Positions 1-12,500 of a stretch of DNA of 64,000 bases are shown piece by piece. The stretch lies in assembly GCA_963678675.1 (NCBI GenBank), contig OY783193.1:5897501-5961500 (forward strand), in the 5' to 3' direction. Position 1 is the first letter of the stretch. The number at the start of each line of letters is the position of its first letter. This DNA comes from Xiphydria camelus. Taxonomy: Eukaryota > Arthropoda > Insecta > Hymenoptera > Xiphydriidae. The position numbers and the translations under genes were made by a program. The notes below the pieces were generated by a model that saw only the letters and a list, made by a program, of their open reading frames with translations, had not been told where the DNA came from and ran no database searches.

Positions 1-1111
1 AAAACGGCACGTATCACTTTTCTTAATTTTGAAACAATCTTTAACACAACTTGAATCCATACCGAGAAAACGATTTATTCGTAGTCGATAAATGTTTCTT
101 CGAATATGGCAAAAAATAAATATTTTATTGGACCAAGGAAATATTCGTTAACTGTGGCGACATTTGTTTTTGCCACAATTTGATCCTTTGAGGCGACCAT
201 TTGAAAGAAAGAAATATTTTAATAATTACCTAACATGTACCTATTTTCGAAACAAAAGTACTAAACAAAAGTACACAAGGAGCAATACGCGCGCAAGGAT
301 CGAACGCGATTTCTCAAAGGGAAGCTCGCCCGTTGAGCCGTGCCCGCGCCCCCCTTTCCACCCCCGTTAAGACCGCGAACAATTACCCGAAACGAAGAGG
401 ACTCCGAAGAGCGAGCGCCGCGCGGCGGCTTCCTTCCCTGCGCGCGCCTCGGCGTACAGCTTCTCGCCACGCGTTCACAAGCGACAAGTTTAATATATCC
501 CCGGCGTCGGAACGAGGGGCGCTTCGCTCTCCTTTTGCTCGTAACCCAACGGCGGCGCGGCCCCGCCGTGTTTCGAGGTGAAACTTTAATACAATTTCAT
601 TTACCCCGTCGCTGACAAACCCCCACCCCTTCGCCCTTCTCGTCGCCTGGCACCCTCCGGCTTCTTTACCGCTTCTGAAGCGAGGACTATTTATAATCAT
701 AACTCGCGAGCCGGGAATGTTTTGTTCTCGTGACACGGCGAAACTGGCCGCGCGCGCGCGCACCTTTTCCACTGCGGCGCGGTCGCGACTCCGTCTCCTC
801 CTCGGGCGAATAACGAAGTGGCGAGGAACTAATCAATTTCGGGTTTGCTCGCTGGAGCACGTCTCTCTCGGCGCTCGAACAAATTATCTTTCTCTCTCTG
901 TCTCTTTCGTCTTATGACGAGTGAATTTTTAAAACCCCCTTTCTTTTAGCGCTGTCGTTGGCTCTTCGGATTTTAAGTGCTTACGTCGGCAGTTTTCCCT
1001 CGTGACGAGCCGTTGTCCCGCGGAGCGCGAGAGCGGAGGGGTGAGAGGATTAGCGAGGGATGAGAGTGGAGGAACTCGATATAATTTGTCACGATCGTTC
1101 GACACCGATGC
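1..1111. other. Intergenic, CpG-rich block, no gene seen
   Basis: No open frame here has a credible start, splice sites or protein-like composition. Positions about 290-860 are strongly CpG- and GC-rich with many CGCG steps, unlike the AT-rich DNA on either side. Such blocks in insect genomes are often promoter or first-exon regions, but nothing in the sequence fixes a transcription start. The overlapping short frames on both strands are typical by-products of GC-rich DNA. Confidence 0.5.
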
Positions 1112-1199
1112 ACGGAGAAAAGGGATTAGTAATTTTTATAAAGAATCCCAGTAACAGGGCTCCTCGGGGTGAAACATTGCATTTTTTAACAGGCAAGGG

Positions 1200-1462
1200 G
1201 TATACGTTTAGAAAAATAATTAGGTTAAAATAACAAATCACATCTAATTAAACGCGTTCAGTTATTCTAACTAAAATACTAGTTAGTTGTACCACAAATA
1301 TCGAGTTATTTTAATTAAATATTTAGTTATTCCAATGAAACATTTAGTTATTCTAACCAAAAATTGGTCAATTTAATTAAACAGATGCAGGACTCATATT
1401 CCATCAAACGGTTTGGTCATTATCTCCAGGATTTTGGTTAGATTGATCAAGTTATTTTTCTT
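1200..1462 (+). mobile_element. Family B MITE-like repeat (copy 1, inside composite)
   Basis: This copy contains reiterated TTAGTTATTCTAA-like motifs and ends with a block reading GTTTGGTCATTATCTCCAGG followed by GATTGATCAAGTTATTTTTC. The same blocks occur at 6760-6962 in the same orientation and at 16071-16600 in the opposite orientation, with a fourth diverged relative at 21566-21923. It is therefore a dispersed repeat family; no coding capacity is seen. Confidence 0.6.
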
Positions 1463-1586
1463 AGCGTACATTTTACAGTTCGTAACGATATAAATTCGCA
1501 AATATCCGATATATATTAACGGGAGATTGGTAAATTTCACCATATAAACTGATGTGTATACTATTACGAACTGTAAAAAGTGCGCT
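1463..1586. mobile_element. Short palindromic element (124 bp)
   Basis: The left arm beginning AGCGTACATTTTACAGTTCG is mirrored by the right arm ending at 1586 (ACGAACTGTAAAAAGTGCGCT) with two or three mismatches over about 23 bp. The AT-rich centre carries no frame. It sits between a family B copy and the inner fold-back of the composite at 1112-2179, so it may be a separate small MITE or the junction piece of the larger element. Confidence 0.55.
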
Positions 1587-2179
1587 GTGGTCTATTAAAA
1601 ACTTCAATTTTTATCTCGAGGAGTCCTGTTACTGTGATAACTGCACGGAGAAAAATGGGTTTGGAATGAAGAGCACTGACTGCCTGCATTCCGGCACTGA
1701 TTGTGAGTACCCAGATTCTGGCGTTATGTGATCGACTGTGTTGCACTGGAGTGACAACTCGAATTTTTGCAAAATATTGCCGTACAAAATAGTATTTCAT
1801 TCTCCTCGTACAGTAAAAATCAATACAATATCGCATATCTTTAAATGATTTGCTATTTTTTGCAATACAGCCAACGGATATATGGAGAAAAATAAGAAAT
1901 TATACTCTCCTCTATATGGATATTAGTTGTATTGCAAAAAATGTCAAATCATTTTAAAATGTGCTATATTGTACCAATTTTTCCCATACGAGGGGAATAA
2001 AGTGCTATTTTGTATGGCAATGATTTGCGAAAATTCGAGTTGTCACTCCAGTACCACACAGTCGATCACATAATGCCAAAATCTGGATACTCAGTGCTCT
2101 TCATGTCAAATCCATTTTTCTCCATATGTAAAAATTTAATGGATTTTCCCATTATTTTTTACTAATCCTTTTTCTCCGT

Positions 2180-5100
2180 ATGAAGATATTTCTATTTTTT
2201 CTTCGAATTAATTCAAATTCATCTCAGCAATTTATCAATGAAACTGATCCACGTGGCTTAAAAAAAATCGTTTCAAAATTCCATAACAATTTCCCGTCTA
2301 GAATTGTTCTCGCCCGTCCGGAAACATGGCGCGGCCTCCGCGAGAAAGAGACGACGATCGTTTCGCGTTATACGTAAATAATGCAGGACCGCGAGCATTG
2401 TGCAGCACCGCGGCGAGCGACGTTGCTAGTGCCGTTTCCCGAAGGAAATTAGGAACGCGAGGCGAACAACCCCAACCCACCCGCACCACCAGGATCCCAT
2501 CCCTGGCGTCGCTCACGCAAAGTCACAAATGCAATATTCACGGAATAATACACCTGCCGTGCCGTATAGCGGGACCGTTCCGACGCTTTTTTTTTTTTTT
2601 GTTGCCCCGTCGCGTTTTACCGGACGTTACGGAGGAGAGCCCAACGACCGCCGTGGTTTTAAATTAAAACGCGTAGATCGATGTGCGTGTAGCTGTTCTC
2701 CGACGGCGAAAGCTCGCTCCGCGGCAGAGTTCTTCGACGACGTGACCCACTCGAAAATGATTCGTATAATCTAGATTACATCTACAATATATTAATAATT
2801 ATACTTGGTTCTTTTCAACATTACAAGTTCGAGTGAGTTCCAAGTAATAATATGTTTCAAAGCATATTTTAATGCTATGAATCTATGATAATCCTCTGAG
2901 ATTTTTCAATTCGAAAACAGTATTTTTTACGGTTCTATTCGTTTATTTTCACAGAATAGAATTTTCTTGAAATTTTGCAAAATTAAAATCTTTCGAATCT
3001 ACCGTTTTATCACACTATCTTATATATATTTTCCTATTGATTATGAAAAGCACAGTTATCAGGTCGATATCTCGAAGAAGATATAATTTTATGTATGCAA
3101 AAATTATTTCCTTGTAAAAAATCATCGATATCTGAGTTTCCCATTGAGACATTCCCAATAAATCCATAATTTTCAGAATCAGCATGAAAAAGCACATCGG
3201 ATAGGATGGTTGAGAGTTCGATTCCAGAAATTTCGATTTTTGCAAGAAAATGAAAAAAAAAACATCAAAGGATATCTTTCCAAAAATGTCCAATTTTAAT
3301 TTACAAATTGCAAATTGCAAGTTTGCTAGAAATCAAAATATCTATTAATTTGGTCGCTCTGTTACTCTATCTTATGCATTTTTTGCACGAGAAAATTATT
3401 TTTTACTAAAGAGCGTTGATTATCTCGGTGTTCTTTTAAGATTTCCCCATCGCCGGATATTCGAAATCAGCATGAACAAAATACACCCAAAAAGATTGAC
3501 CGAGATTCCTATGAAAGAGATTGATAAAAACAAGTAACGTTTCATTACTCATTCGAGTATACGATTCGATCGAACTGCATTTCTTTTATCAGTATGCCAG
3601 TCTTGCGAGAAATTTTAAACGTCAACAGCTTCCCGCCCTGAACAACATCCGATCGAATCGTATGAGACTCGCGAATCCCATAGCGATATATCCCCCAGGG
3701 AACGATTTGTCCCCGGCTTCTCGCAACGTACGATGACACGAATCCACACGGATGCATAGCCACTGGCACATGCCGCAGCCTAACGCGCACGCGGCTCTGA
3801 TTACGCGTACGAGAGGCTCCGACTTCTCTCCGCCGCGCGTATATCTCGCCGCATCGCATGGCGTGGTATAAAACCCGATACAGCACCGGTTTTACATAAC
3901 TGTCCGCCGGGGCGTTCACAAAGGCGCGACCTGAGAGACGTCTCAATTTTTTCAACTCGAGATAAGAGGTAACACCCCCATCTCGAGACGGCTCCGGCTC
4001 CGCGTCGGTCGACTCTCGAAGAGAGAGAAATAAAAATATAGATCGCCCATCGGGGTCGAAACCTCCCAATTAGACAAATGTGCGTAAATTGTACAGCAAT
4101 TTTAAACAGTATTAGAGCTCATCTCTGATGCATCAAGGTTGCGCGCTCAATGAATCATCGTTAAGCAAGTATATTTGTGATATGAAATGATTTCAAAACA
4201 ATACAAATAAGATGTGTAGTAAACTAAACACGTATTCCATATAAGCATAATTTTTCGTAAACATATTGCTACGATAAATACGGCGATTAATTTGAATCGC
4301 ATAATAATGTAAATTTAAGGATTTATTTGAGAACACGGTATCCAGCCAAATGTGAAAAAGAAATTCCCTGACTTCTCCAGGTTTTCCAGTTTGAAGATTA
4401 TGATAACAGTGAGATAAACATAATAATTTAAACTTGTCAAATCATATTACATTATTATTTAATGGCTTTTTTTAGAACAAAAAAGAGCTTAGATACATGT
4501 GTGCGCGCATATGGAACAAAGTAAAAAATTAGATTTCCATGTAAATTCTTTAGAGTTTTAACAGACTAAAAGTCTAGCTATTTATGAATTACTTTCCCCG
4601 ACTTTTCCCTGACTTTTTCCCAATCTGCATAGTTCTCTGACAATTTCAGCTTTTCCAGAATTCCCTGACCGCTGAATCCCATGAAGAATAGTTATCATTT
4701 CTTCAAATTCACGCGGCAAAACAAACGCAAACTTTAGAACAGTCAATTGTCGTAATTTATGTGAACGCCGTGACGATCCAAAAAACCACCGATACGCGAT
4801 TCCTCGAAGAATTCGCGCGAAAGAATTGGTTCCGTCCCCGCGCCGCGTGGAATTCCGGCGCAATTTATTTTTTGCTCGCAAATCATTTCGCCCATTAGCC
4901 CACGTGGGACGATATCGGGAGGGAAAGGTGGTCCGACGGAGGTAGAGGTAATCCCTCGCCGATGTGTGTTACGAGGCCTACCCGCCCGCGCACTCATCAT
5001 CGCCGAGATAATGGAGTAGGCGGTTCGCGAAGGAAAGGATACAGGACGGCGGGGCTCGCGGACCCCGGGACCGAGGGAAGACGCGCTGCAAAAACCGCCA

Positions 5101-5942
5101 CTCAACGACCCTGCCTCGAGACCGCGCGCACGGTCATCCCGCGGCTTCTCCCCCTCGACGTCGTTTCGCGGACAGCTCCGAAGGAGAGGACATTCGCGTA
5201 ACGAGCGAAAACGAGCGAGCTCGTGCTGCCTCTTCGCGCGCGCGTGTGGGATACGATCGTGCGCGCCGCCGCTCGTTCGGAGGGGGGCGAAAAAAGGGCT
5301 CGAAACGAAGCGTCGCTGCGCTGTAGGTTGGAAAGCTGTTTTTTCTTTCGATTTAATGAAAAGATGAGTTGTCTATTGAAATATCGTTGAATTGACTGAT
5401 ATATTATATAATGCTTGTTTCTAAAAAGTGATTTTTCCTGATACACTTTTTTTTCGCCCTACGCGCAAAACCAAATATGATAAGTACAAGAAGTACCATT
5501 TTAGAGATTAAGTTCTCCGCTTTTGACGAATTGCGATTGCGCGTTGTATCATTTCTTTAAAAATCGAAGGTAAATACTGTCTTTTGGCTGAGATAACGTA
5601 TAATCTGCAATAATGTCGTATCTTTTGTATAAAGTAATTGGTAAAGGAACAAAGTCTACGATATATGTAGGAAGACTAGACGTTTAAATTCTAGGAAAAT
5701 CAATGGAGTCCCAAAAAATATATCCGTATCAATGTATTCCTATCAATCGATACGGATATGATGATCGACACTCTATCAGAAAAATAGAGACAAACAGAGT
5801 CTCTTCTTATAGAAAATGTTTTACGACAACTATGCCTTAAACTCGACGTAAAACGTTATTGTCGCACAAAAAATTCATCAGTCAACCGATAGCCCGACGA
5901 AAAATTCTGAAACGTTATCGAGAAACGCATTTATAATACATA
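2180..5942. other. Intergenic, no gene seen; degenerate repeats and CpG blocks
   Basis: Positions 2300-2760, 3640-4070 and 4760-5330 are CpG-rich. Between 3010 and 3530 two diverged copies of a segment sharing AATCAGCATGAA-type motifs and ACTCTATCTTAT-type motifs follow one another. Positions 4366-4398 and 4588-4680 carry reiterated CCCTGACTTTTCC / TTTTCCAG motifs that recur near 13215, 27972 and 61440, so they belong to a dispersed repeat. No frame has gene-like features. Confidence 0.5.
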
Positions 5943-5944
5943 TA

Positions 5945-6162
5945 GGGCAGAGTGGGGAAAAAAGTACTGCGGTGTAAAAAGTAGCATTCGGCTGGTCCTA
6001 AAAAGTAATTGACTTTTTGATAATCGCGCAACGTAGAAATAGTTTTCGCATGTGCGACAGCTGTTAGAAAACCCTCATTGCGAATAAACGAAACGGTTTA
6101 TTTATAAAAACCTATCGAATGTGGCACTTTTTACCTTCGGCACTGTTAGTCCTACTCTACCC
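5945..6162. mobile_element. MITE with GGGCAGAGTGGGG termini, TA target duplication
   Basis: The left end GGGCAGAGTGGGGAAAAAAG and the right end (…CCTACTCTACCC at 6162) are imperfect inverted repeats, continued inward by GTAAAAAGTAGC versus GGCACTTTTTACC. Each end is flanked by TA (5943-5944 and 6163-6164), the target duplication expected for Tc1/mariner-type transposition. At 218 bp and without a transposase frame it is non-autonomous. Confidence 0.7.
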
Positions 6163-9061
6163 TACTTGGCAGAAAATATATAAAATGCATAAATATTCTA
6201 TCAACTGATAAGAGAGCATCACAGAGCTCTCTTCCAAAAAATATCCAGAGTATCCCGTTCGATACTCTAAGAACGTTCGGATTCTCAATTCGCGACGAAG
6301 CGGAAGAGCAAGGTGCACGAAATTAGCGCGTGACCGGAAAGCACGCACCCTCTCCAAAACCTCCCCCGCCTCACGCGGAGTCACCCGATAGGCGCTGCCC
6401 ATACCTCCCGAATCGCGAATGTTCATTGGCTCGAAAATTTTAATAATCCGACCGGGGATAGGCCGGAGGAGTACGCATGTCCGGCGAGATGTCACCGTGT
6501 GTCGCGCGCCGTGGTGACACGCACTCGAATCCCGAACCCTCGAGTCCCGTTATCGCGTCCCGTACGCTGGGAGGACCCGGCCGGAATTCTGTCCCCGGCT
6601 ACCTGCGCGACGCATGCGCCGTTTTCGAGCAAAGGTCGAAGGTCGTGCCTCTCGGCTCGTAGCCGCGACAATTTAGAGTTGAATTTGGTGAAATAGCTAA
6701 ACGCATTCGGCGAGATTAGAAGAAATAAAGTGGCGAGCGTGTGGGGGATTTATTCTAACGGAATACTGCTTGTCAGTCGAATCGAAGATTTAGTTATTCT
6801 AATCGAATGTTTAGTTATTCCAATCAAACGTCTAGTTATTCGAACTAAAAAATAATCAGTCTAACCAAACACAAATGGAAGATCCATATTTCACCGAACG
6901 GTTTGGTCATCATATCATCAGGATTTTAGTTTGACTGACCAAGTTATTTTTTTTCAATGTAGTAAGACTATCTCCTTCGCACTCATTGCTTAGCATTTTA
7001 GTGCGTCTCTCTGTTTTTTCTCGATGGCGTAATTATTTTCTCAGGCCGTTTCTTTTTCGTTTGTCATCGAATATTTATACGGGATTACAAATAAAATTGT
7101 AAAATATAAGTAAATATTTTCTTTCATCAAGATCGAATGCTGAATCTCTCGTAATTTAATCAGAGCCCAAATCATCCCAAAGTGCCGTCCAAGTAGCTCA
7201 GATCAGCGGAACGTACGCACAGGCGAGCGTCGGAGAGGCAGCGTCGAGCAGACGCCGGGCTATCGGTCTCGCGTCTACGGAGCTCTCGGGAAATAAATCT
7301 GGAACCGCGCGCCGCCGCGCGAGAGGCGATACGACGTAGACGGAAAAAGCTCGCGCGCACGGAGGAGGAGATGGAGATCCGAGCCGAGGACGACGGATGA
7401 GGTGACCCGGGACTCCCGGAGTTGCCGGGGATCGATACGAACGGCGCGCGCTGTGTCCCCGTCTGCCATTGGTCATCGCAGAAGCTAGACGTGCCCGGTT
7501 CTCTCCTTTCCTCTCTCCTTCCCGGCAGCAGCCGTCTCCTCGCGCCCTCCGCGCGCCCTCTTCCACCTCTCCGGCTCCCTCTTCCTCCGCCGCCTCAAAA
7601 AACCTCTCTTCCCTCCTCCCCGAAGCGAATCTCCCACGCGACGCGCACCTGCACGCCGAGGAGGAGGAGGAGGAGGAGGACGACGACGACGCGGAGACAT
7701 CGATCGCGGGCAGAAATTGCGTCCTGCGAATTGTTCACGGCGTATTCCGACCACGTGATAACACTCGATCGTGGCTATTCGTGACTCGGAGTGCCTCTGT
7801 TCGAAAGAAAGTGACGCCAGCTCGCTTTGACCCTTAACCGGGCGAGTTCAAATTACAGTATTTTTCAAACTATTAAATTTCGCGTACCAAAATTTCGCGT
7901 GTTCTTCGAATAACTGTAACAATTTACTGTATCAATCTTTCCGTGTTCTTTGCCTCGACTGTTCCTTTCGAGGTCCATCCTACGAATTAATCCTCCGTGG
8001 TCATACATCCGTACGCTTTCGCGACGGTCACACATGGGTCAATAATGGACCCAACCGAATTTCCAAATGATAGCAACATGAACAACATCCGTCCGATTTA
8101 GACCAACAAATTGTGAAACATTCCCCGAACGTTGCAGAATATCAAATCATCATGTCTTGGTGAGAAATGAAATAACGACATATTCAAAAACGATCGTAAA
8201 TGTGTCGATGCGTAAAAAATGAATTGCTTCACCAAAAGTGTCACAACTTCTTTATTTTTAGAGTTTTCTCAATAAAGTCTACGGATGGTTCTCATGAGAT
8301 ATGGTGCTTGGAAGTAATAAACAATTCTACACTGCACGTTTCGAAAACGATTTTTTCCGAAATCCAAAAAAAATTAACAGTACGAGTTTTGAGAAGACGC
8401 TATTTAATCCAAGATCTGACGAAGGTCTAGTTATGATTGTAAAAAAAAAGAACAGTCAACTTCAAAATTGTAGCCTGGGTCAAGTGGACCCTTCGTGACC
8501 ACAGGGGGTTGATTATCGATTCTCAAATCTTCTCCCGTCGTCGAACTGCCGTCGTTTCTCCCCGCTTCGCAAAGGAAACCGCGAGTATGTCGCCTATACG
8601 GCCACGAAGACTCAGCGAACGTAACGACAACGGTACCTATACGCGCGGGGTACCTATCTACGCCGCGTAGCGCAGCGCGGCCAGCGATACATTGTCCTCG
8701 ATCTCTCGTGCGGCGCAGAGGCCGAGCGAGACAGTCCCACGATGACTGTCAACGGATACGCACACCGAGGAGGCAAAAGCACGAGCAGAAGCAGAGGTAA
8801 AGAGTCTCGTACCCGCGGTCGGAAGTGGCTGCTGAATATGGATGAGTCGGCCCGACGCGACGGACACACTCTCATGCTCACGACGGAGACATAATTGCCT
8901 TAATTAACGCTAATATGTTAAATCGCGACGGTTTCCTTTGTCCATCGTCGTGCCGAGACGTACCTACGGCACTGCGCGCGAACCGCCGTCGCGTTATCGG
9001 TATACGGTGGCACGGATACGCGCGTGATTCGGCAATCTCGTTTTCGCAACTCGAGTAAGGT
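6163..9061. other. Intergenic; CpG-rich blocks, one family B repeat, no gene
   Basis: Besides the family B copy at 6760-6962, this stretch holds two CpG-dense blocks (6260-6660 and 7180-7830) and a third at 8520-9060. The block at 7490-7640 is strongly CT-rich on the plus strand and is followed by a GAG-type run near 7660-7690. These look like promoter or untranslated-exon DNA, but no start, splice or protein signature supports a gene. The frames seen are low-complexity R/S/P-rich readings of GC-rich DNA. Confidence 0.45.
6760..6962 (+). mobile_element. Family B MITE-like repeat (copy 2)
   Basis: It carries TTTAGTTATTCTAATCGAAT and TAGTTATTCCAATCAAACG motifs, then CGGTTTGGTCATCATATCAT and CAGGATTTTAGTTTGACTGA. 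These match block by block the copy at 1200-1462 and, inverted, the copy at 16071-16600. There is no frame and no clear target duplication at the ends. Confidence 0.6.
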
Positions 9062-9558
9062 ACGTTGAGAGAAATAACTGAAAAAATGGTTTCTTCATTC
9101 ACAAAAAACATGATACACTGGGGAAAAAAAGTAGCCAACAAAGTAATTTTATCGAGTCAATTTGTTAACCTAAAAAAGTATTTGTCGGATTATCCAAATT
9201 TTAGGTCCGCCATCAAAGTTTTCATGAAAACGACCAAAGAATTTTGCGATTCCAAAAAAAAAACGTTTTGCTGGCTCGTATTCATTCACAATAATTTGTT
9301 GACCTGATCAAGAGTTCTTTCAGTGTATAATTTCCAAGATCGAGTCATGGTTTTTTTTTGTGTATGAAAGTATTTGATAGGCTCGAATAATTATTTTTTT
9401 CTCGCTGAAAAAGTTTCTCGTTTCAACGAAAGTATTCTTGAATCAAGAAAACGTATTCTTCGAGCAAGAATCTGTATTGTTAAACATTTATAAGATCATA
9501 TTATATGTTCTTGATTCAAGACATCATTTTTTGACATTAGCAATTATTTCTCTCGGTG
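9062..9558 (+). mobile_element. Family A MITE interrupted by a second element
   Basis: The left tip TTGAGAGAAATAACTG (from 9064) and the right tip AGCAATTATTTCTCTCGGTG (ending 9558) are the inverted repeats of family A, whose better copies read CACTGAGAGAAATAATTGCT. The internal blocks TTTGATAGGCTCGAATAATT and TTCTTGATTCAAGA also match the copies at 14713, 28699, 30176 and 37642. Between its left tip and its body it is split by the 210-bp element at 9116-9325. Confidence 0.7.
9116..9325. mobile_element. 210-bp MITE nested in family A, TA duplication
   Basis: It begins CACTGGGGAAAAAAAG and ends GAGTTCTTTCAGTG, with a second inverted match further in (TCGAGTCAATTTGTTAAC versus ACAATAATTTGTTGACCTGA). 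It is flanked by TA on both sides (9114-9115 and 9326-9327). Removing it and one TA restores the family A reading ACATGATATAATTTCCA, which matches the intact copy at 37642. It is therefore a younger insertion, compatible with Tc1/mariner-like mobilisation. Confidence 0.75.
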
Positions 9559-12500
9559 TATATCTCGGCTAATCGCGATGATTCGTCTCATCCGTCGTCG
9601 AACACCGCCGTTTAGTTGCACTGTCCCGGAAGAACGAATGTAAAATTGTATACCTGAGTTTCCCCAGTGGGTTGATTAGTTTCCGAGAAAAATTGGCGGC
9701 AAAGGTTTTCTAGCTCTATATTTTTGATTTGCCCGTTTGAATTTTTATGTCCGAAGTGAAGTTTTTCTCTTCAATGCACAATAAGAAAAGTGCATACATA
9801 TGCAGCTAATTTGAATAGCGCGTGACTTTCGACTTTTCGACGTTTGTCATATATTTATGTATATTAGCATCTTTTGATCCCTGTCTACTTCTGTCACAAT
9901 TAGTGTTATCTGCGCATTGAATTCATTTCATAAATACAAGTGTAAGAGCTAGCAATATGAAAAGTTGCAGCCAATGGTTTATTGACTCTCAGTTTTATTT
10001 CTTTGAAAAGTCCTTAGAATTTATTAAATTAAGTGATACCGATAAGTATTCCTCCGTAATAGCCACCGATTCGTAAGAAAGATAATTAACTCCCGTCATG
10101 CCTGTTTTGGATAAAAACGAACCAATAAATAGTGCTCTACCAAAGTTCGAGAATAGACTAAAATTTAGAACTAATCCCCAGTTTCGATTATTCGCATCCG
10201 TCGAAAAACAGGCGCCGCGACCGAAAATCCATCGGTCCTGGGAAGACGAACGAAAAGCGCAGAAATCGGTGGTACGCGCGCAGGGAAGAAGGAACTGTCA
10301 AAGGGGTTCTCCCGAGAGGCACCTCGAACTGCGTTGCAGAATGCAGATACATAAATTCATGAGCGAGTAACAACCAGTGACGCCACGCTAGCTTCCGTGC
10401 CGCGCGGCGGCAATCGTATTCATGAACCGACACGGTAATTAGGGACACTAGCTCGCCTCGCAACCGGAAGTCGCCTTAAGAATCCTCCCTCTGCTAGGAA
10501 TATCGCCGGAAATACTTATGCATTTTGTTCGTTTCGTCAGTGGCCGCGCTGCAAGGATTTCGAATAGTCTCGCATCGGAGTCCGAGTGAATTCGAAGTGA
10601 CCCTATCGGTCATCGGTGGGCGACGAACGATCGTGACGACTTCGAATCAAACCTGAATGTTTTTATTTAGTCGCGACCCCTTTTGCTCGCGAATCTTTCA
10701 TCTTCCATCCGTTTTATTTCCTCTAAAATTTCTCCGTCGATACTCGAATTCCTTTTATCGACAGTTGTAAGCTATCAATAGGAATGTTTTTTGGCAAAAT
10801 TGACACAAATCAGTAATAGTCCCGAAATATCTCTTTCCCTGCTTGCCGGTTATGATTTTGGAAAATAACTCTGGCCTACTTATGTATGAAAAGTGCATTC
10901 ACTTTATGATTTTCATTTTAATTACGGAATAATTGGGGACGAAAATTCTGGTAACCTTACATAGTTCCTTTACCGCGAGGATACGCGACAAGATACAAAG
11001 ACCCGTTAATAAGAATCTCGAAACGAAAAATCAAAACAATCGAAGACACTCCAATCAATTGAAATCCAAGACAAAATCACGCTCCTCCGTATCGCGCGCC
11101 AGGTGGAAATATAATATGCACGTGTGTGGGGTGTGTTATGTGGAAGGGAGCCAATTATTTGCGCCCAGCGGCCGAAGGCAATGATAACTCCGGGGCGGCG
11201 CATAATTTTGTGCACCGCGAGCCCTCGCAGTACGTAACTCTGGCGAGCTATAATGAAGATGTAACCGAGCCGACCGGCCGAGACTTCTTTACGTCCGCCG
11301 AGCTTGGCTTGTTACTCGGTTATGGCGCGCGAGGCATGCCTACGATGCTGTGTAAGAGCGTTGTTGTTAATCAAAGACCCTGCGCAATAACGACTCCGAC
11401 CGCCACGGGACCCGCCGATGGACCGAGGGACCATTTAAATGCCTACTTGTGTGCCGCGGTCCACGCCCGGCTTCAGAGATGCAGCGATAACTTTTGAAGG
11501 GCGCGATAGACGCATTATAACGATGGCGATAATTGCTTTCGTCGCGTGGCTGTAGGAAGGAGGATCGGTAGTACCGCAGTGGATTGCAACCTGATTTCTT
11601 CGAAGCGGAAAGAAAAAACTAAAAAGCAAAAGCTACAGATATAATAAAAATAAATTTGAATCAATAAAATTTGTCTAAATAAATATTAGTCAGAGAATTT
11701 TAGCAGCACTACCTGCACTTGCTTTAAATGATATACCTACACTGTTAGAAATGAGTTGGAACCCGCGTAAAAAAAGTATGGCTAAAATATGACGAAAGTC
11801 TGGGAGAAGTTGAACCAATAAAGTATAGCTGCAAATCATATCCCAGACATTCAGCCGGTAAACGATGCGCTCTTCAATTAGAGTTCAGTTGTTTTGACGA
11901 GGTTGTGCTGCAATCGATTTCTGTTCTTGAATTTTATAATTTATTTTATAAATGTAATGTACTCTTTTGTACTATAGTCATTTTGTGAATTTATACAAAA
12001 CATTCTAACAATGTATTATTTCGCTGAATTTGACCGAAATTCTCTATCTCGACCTTTTTACCGCCGAAAACGATATCCAAATTTACTCCACGGTTCGCTA
12101 TATCTCCGCGGATGCAGTTCTTCACCCGTAAGCTAACATATATTTATGCAGCGGTTATGTGAGCATATCGACCGCGCCAACGAAATCGAGCTATTCACGA
12201 TATTCCATTTCGATTCGGCTCCTAATTGAACGCTGTTCGATATTGACCAGTTAAATAACCGCAGTATCCGGGGGTTAAACTGGAGCATCCTCTCTCGCGC
12301 ACGCGTTAATTAGAGGCATCGAAATATTTCCACGAAACGCGCGGCTGTAAAATGCATCGAAAACACGCGCTCTGCACCGATGTGTGCAACTCGCGCGAGC
12401 GTACTTGTCGTGTTCGTTTATAAATTTGGCAATGAGATTAATTACGGAGTAGGTACACGCGGGCGATATACGAACAGTATAGAGGTTAGCAGTGCAGAGT

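Larger units (their letters stand above)
1112..2179. mobile_element. Composite fold-back element, ACGGAGAAAAGG termini
   Basis: The left end reads ACGGAGAAAAGGGATTAGTA and the right end (2152-2179) is its near-exact reverse complement, giving terminal inverted repeats of about 25 bp. Inside, 1646-2125 is a second inverted repeat with arms of roughly 200 bp, centred near 1890, whose tips again start with CGGAGAAAAATGG. Two other repeats (1200-1462 and 1463-1586) lie between the outer and inner left tips. No transposase frame is present, so it is non-autonomous. A short relative with the same tips and the motif CAGTAACAG lies at 33349-33448. Confidence 0.7.

Noticed and set aside
383..772. Arg/Ala-rich frames on both strands of the first CpG-rich block
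   Set aside because: Overlapping frames on both strands with biased composition, as expected by chance in GC-rich DNA.
10098..10370. 90-codon plus-strand frame starting MPVLDKNEPINSALPKFENR
   Set aside because: Protein-like at first sight, but no known motif, no splice partner and no upstream signal.
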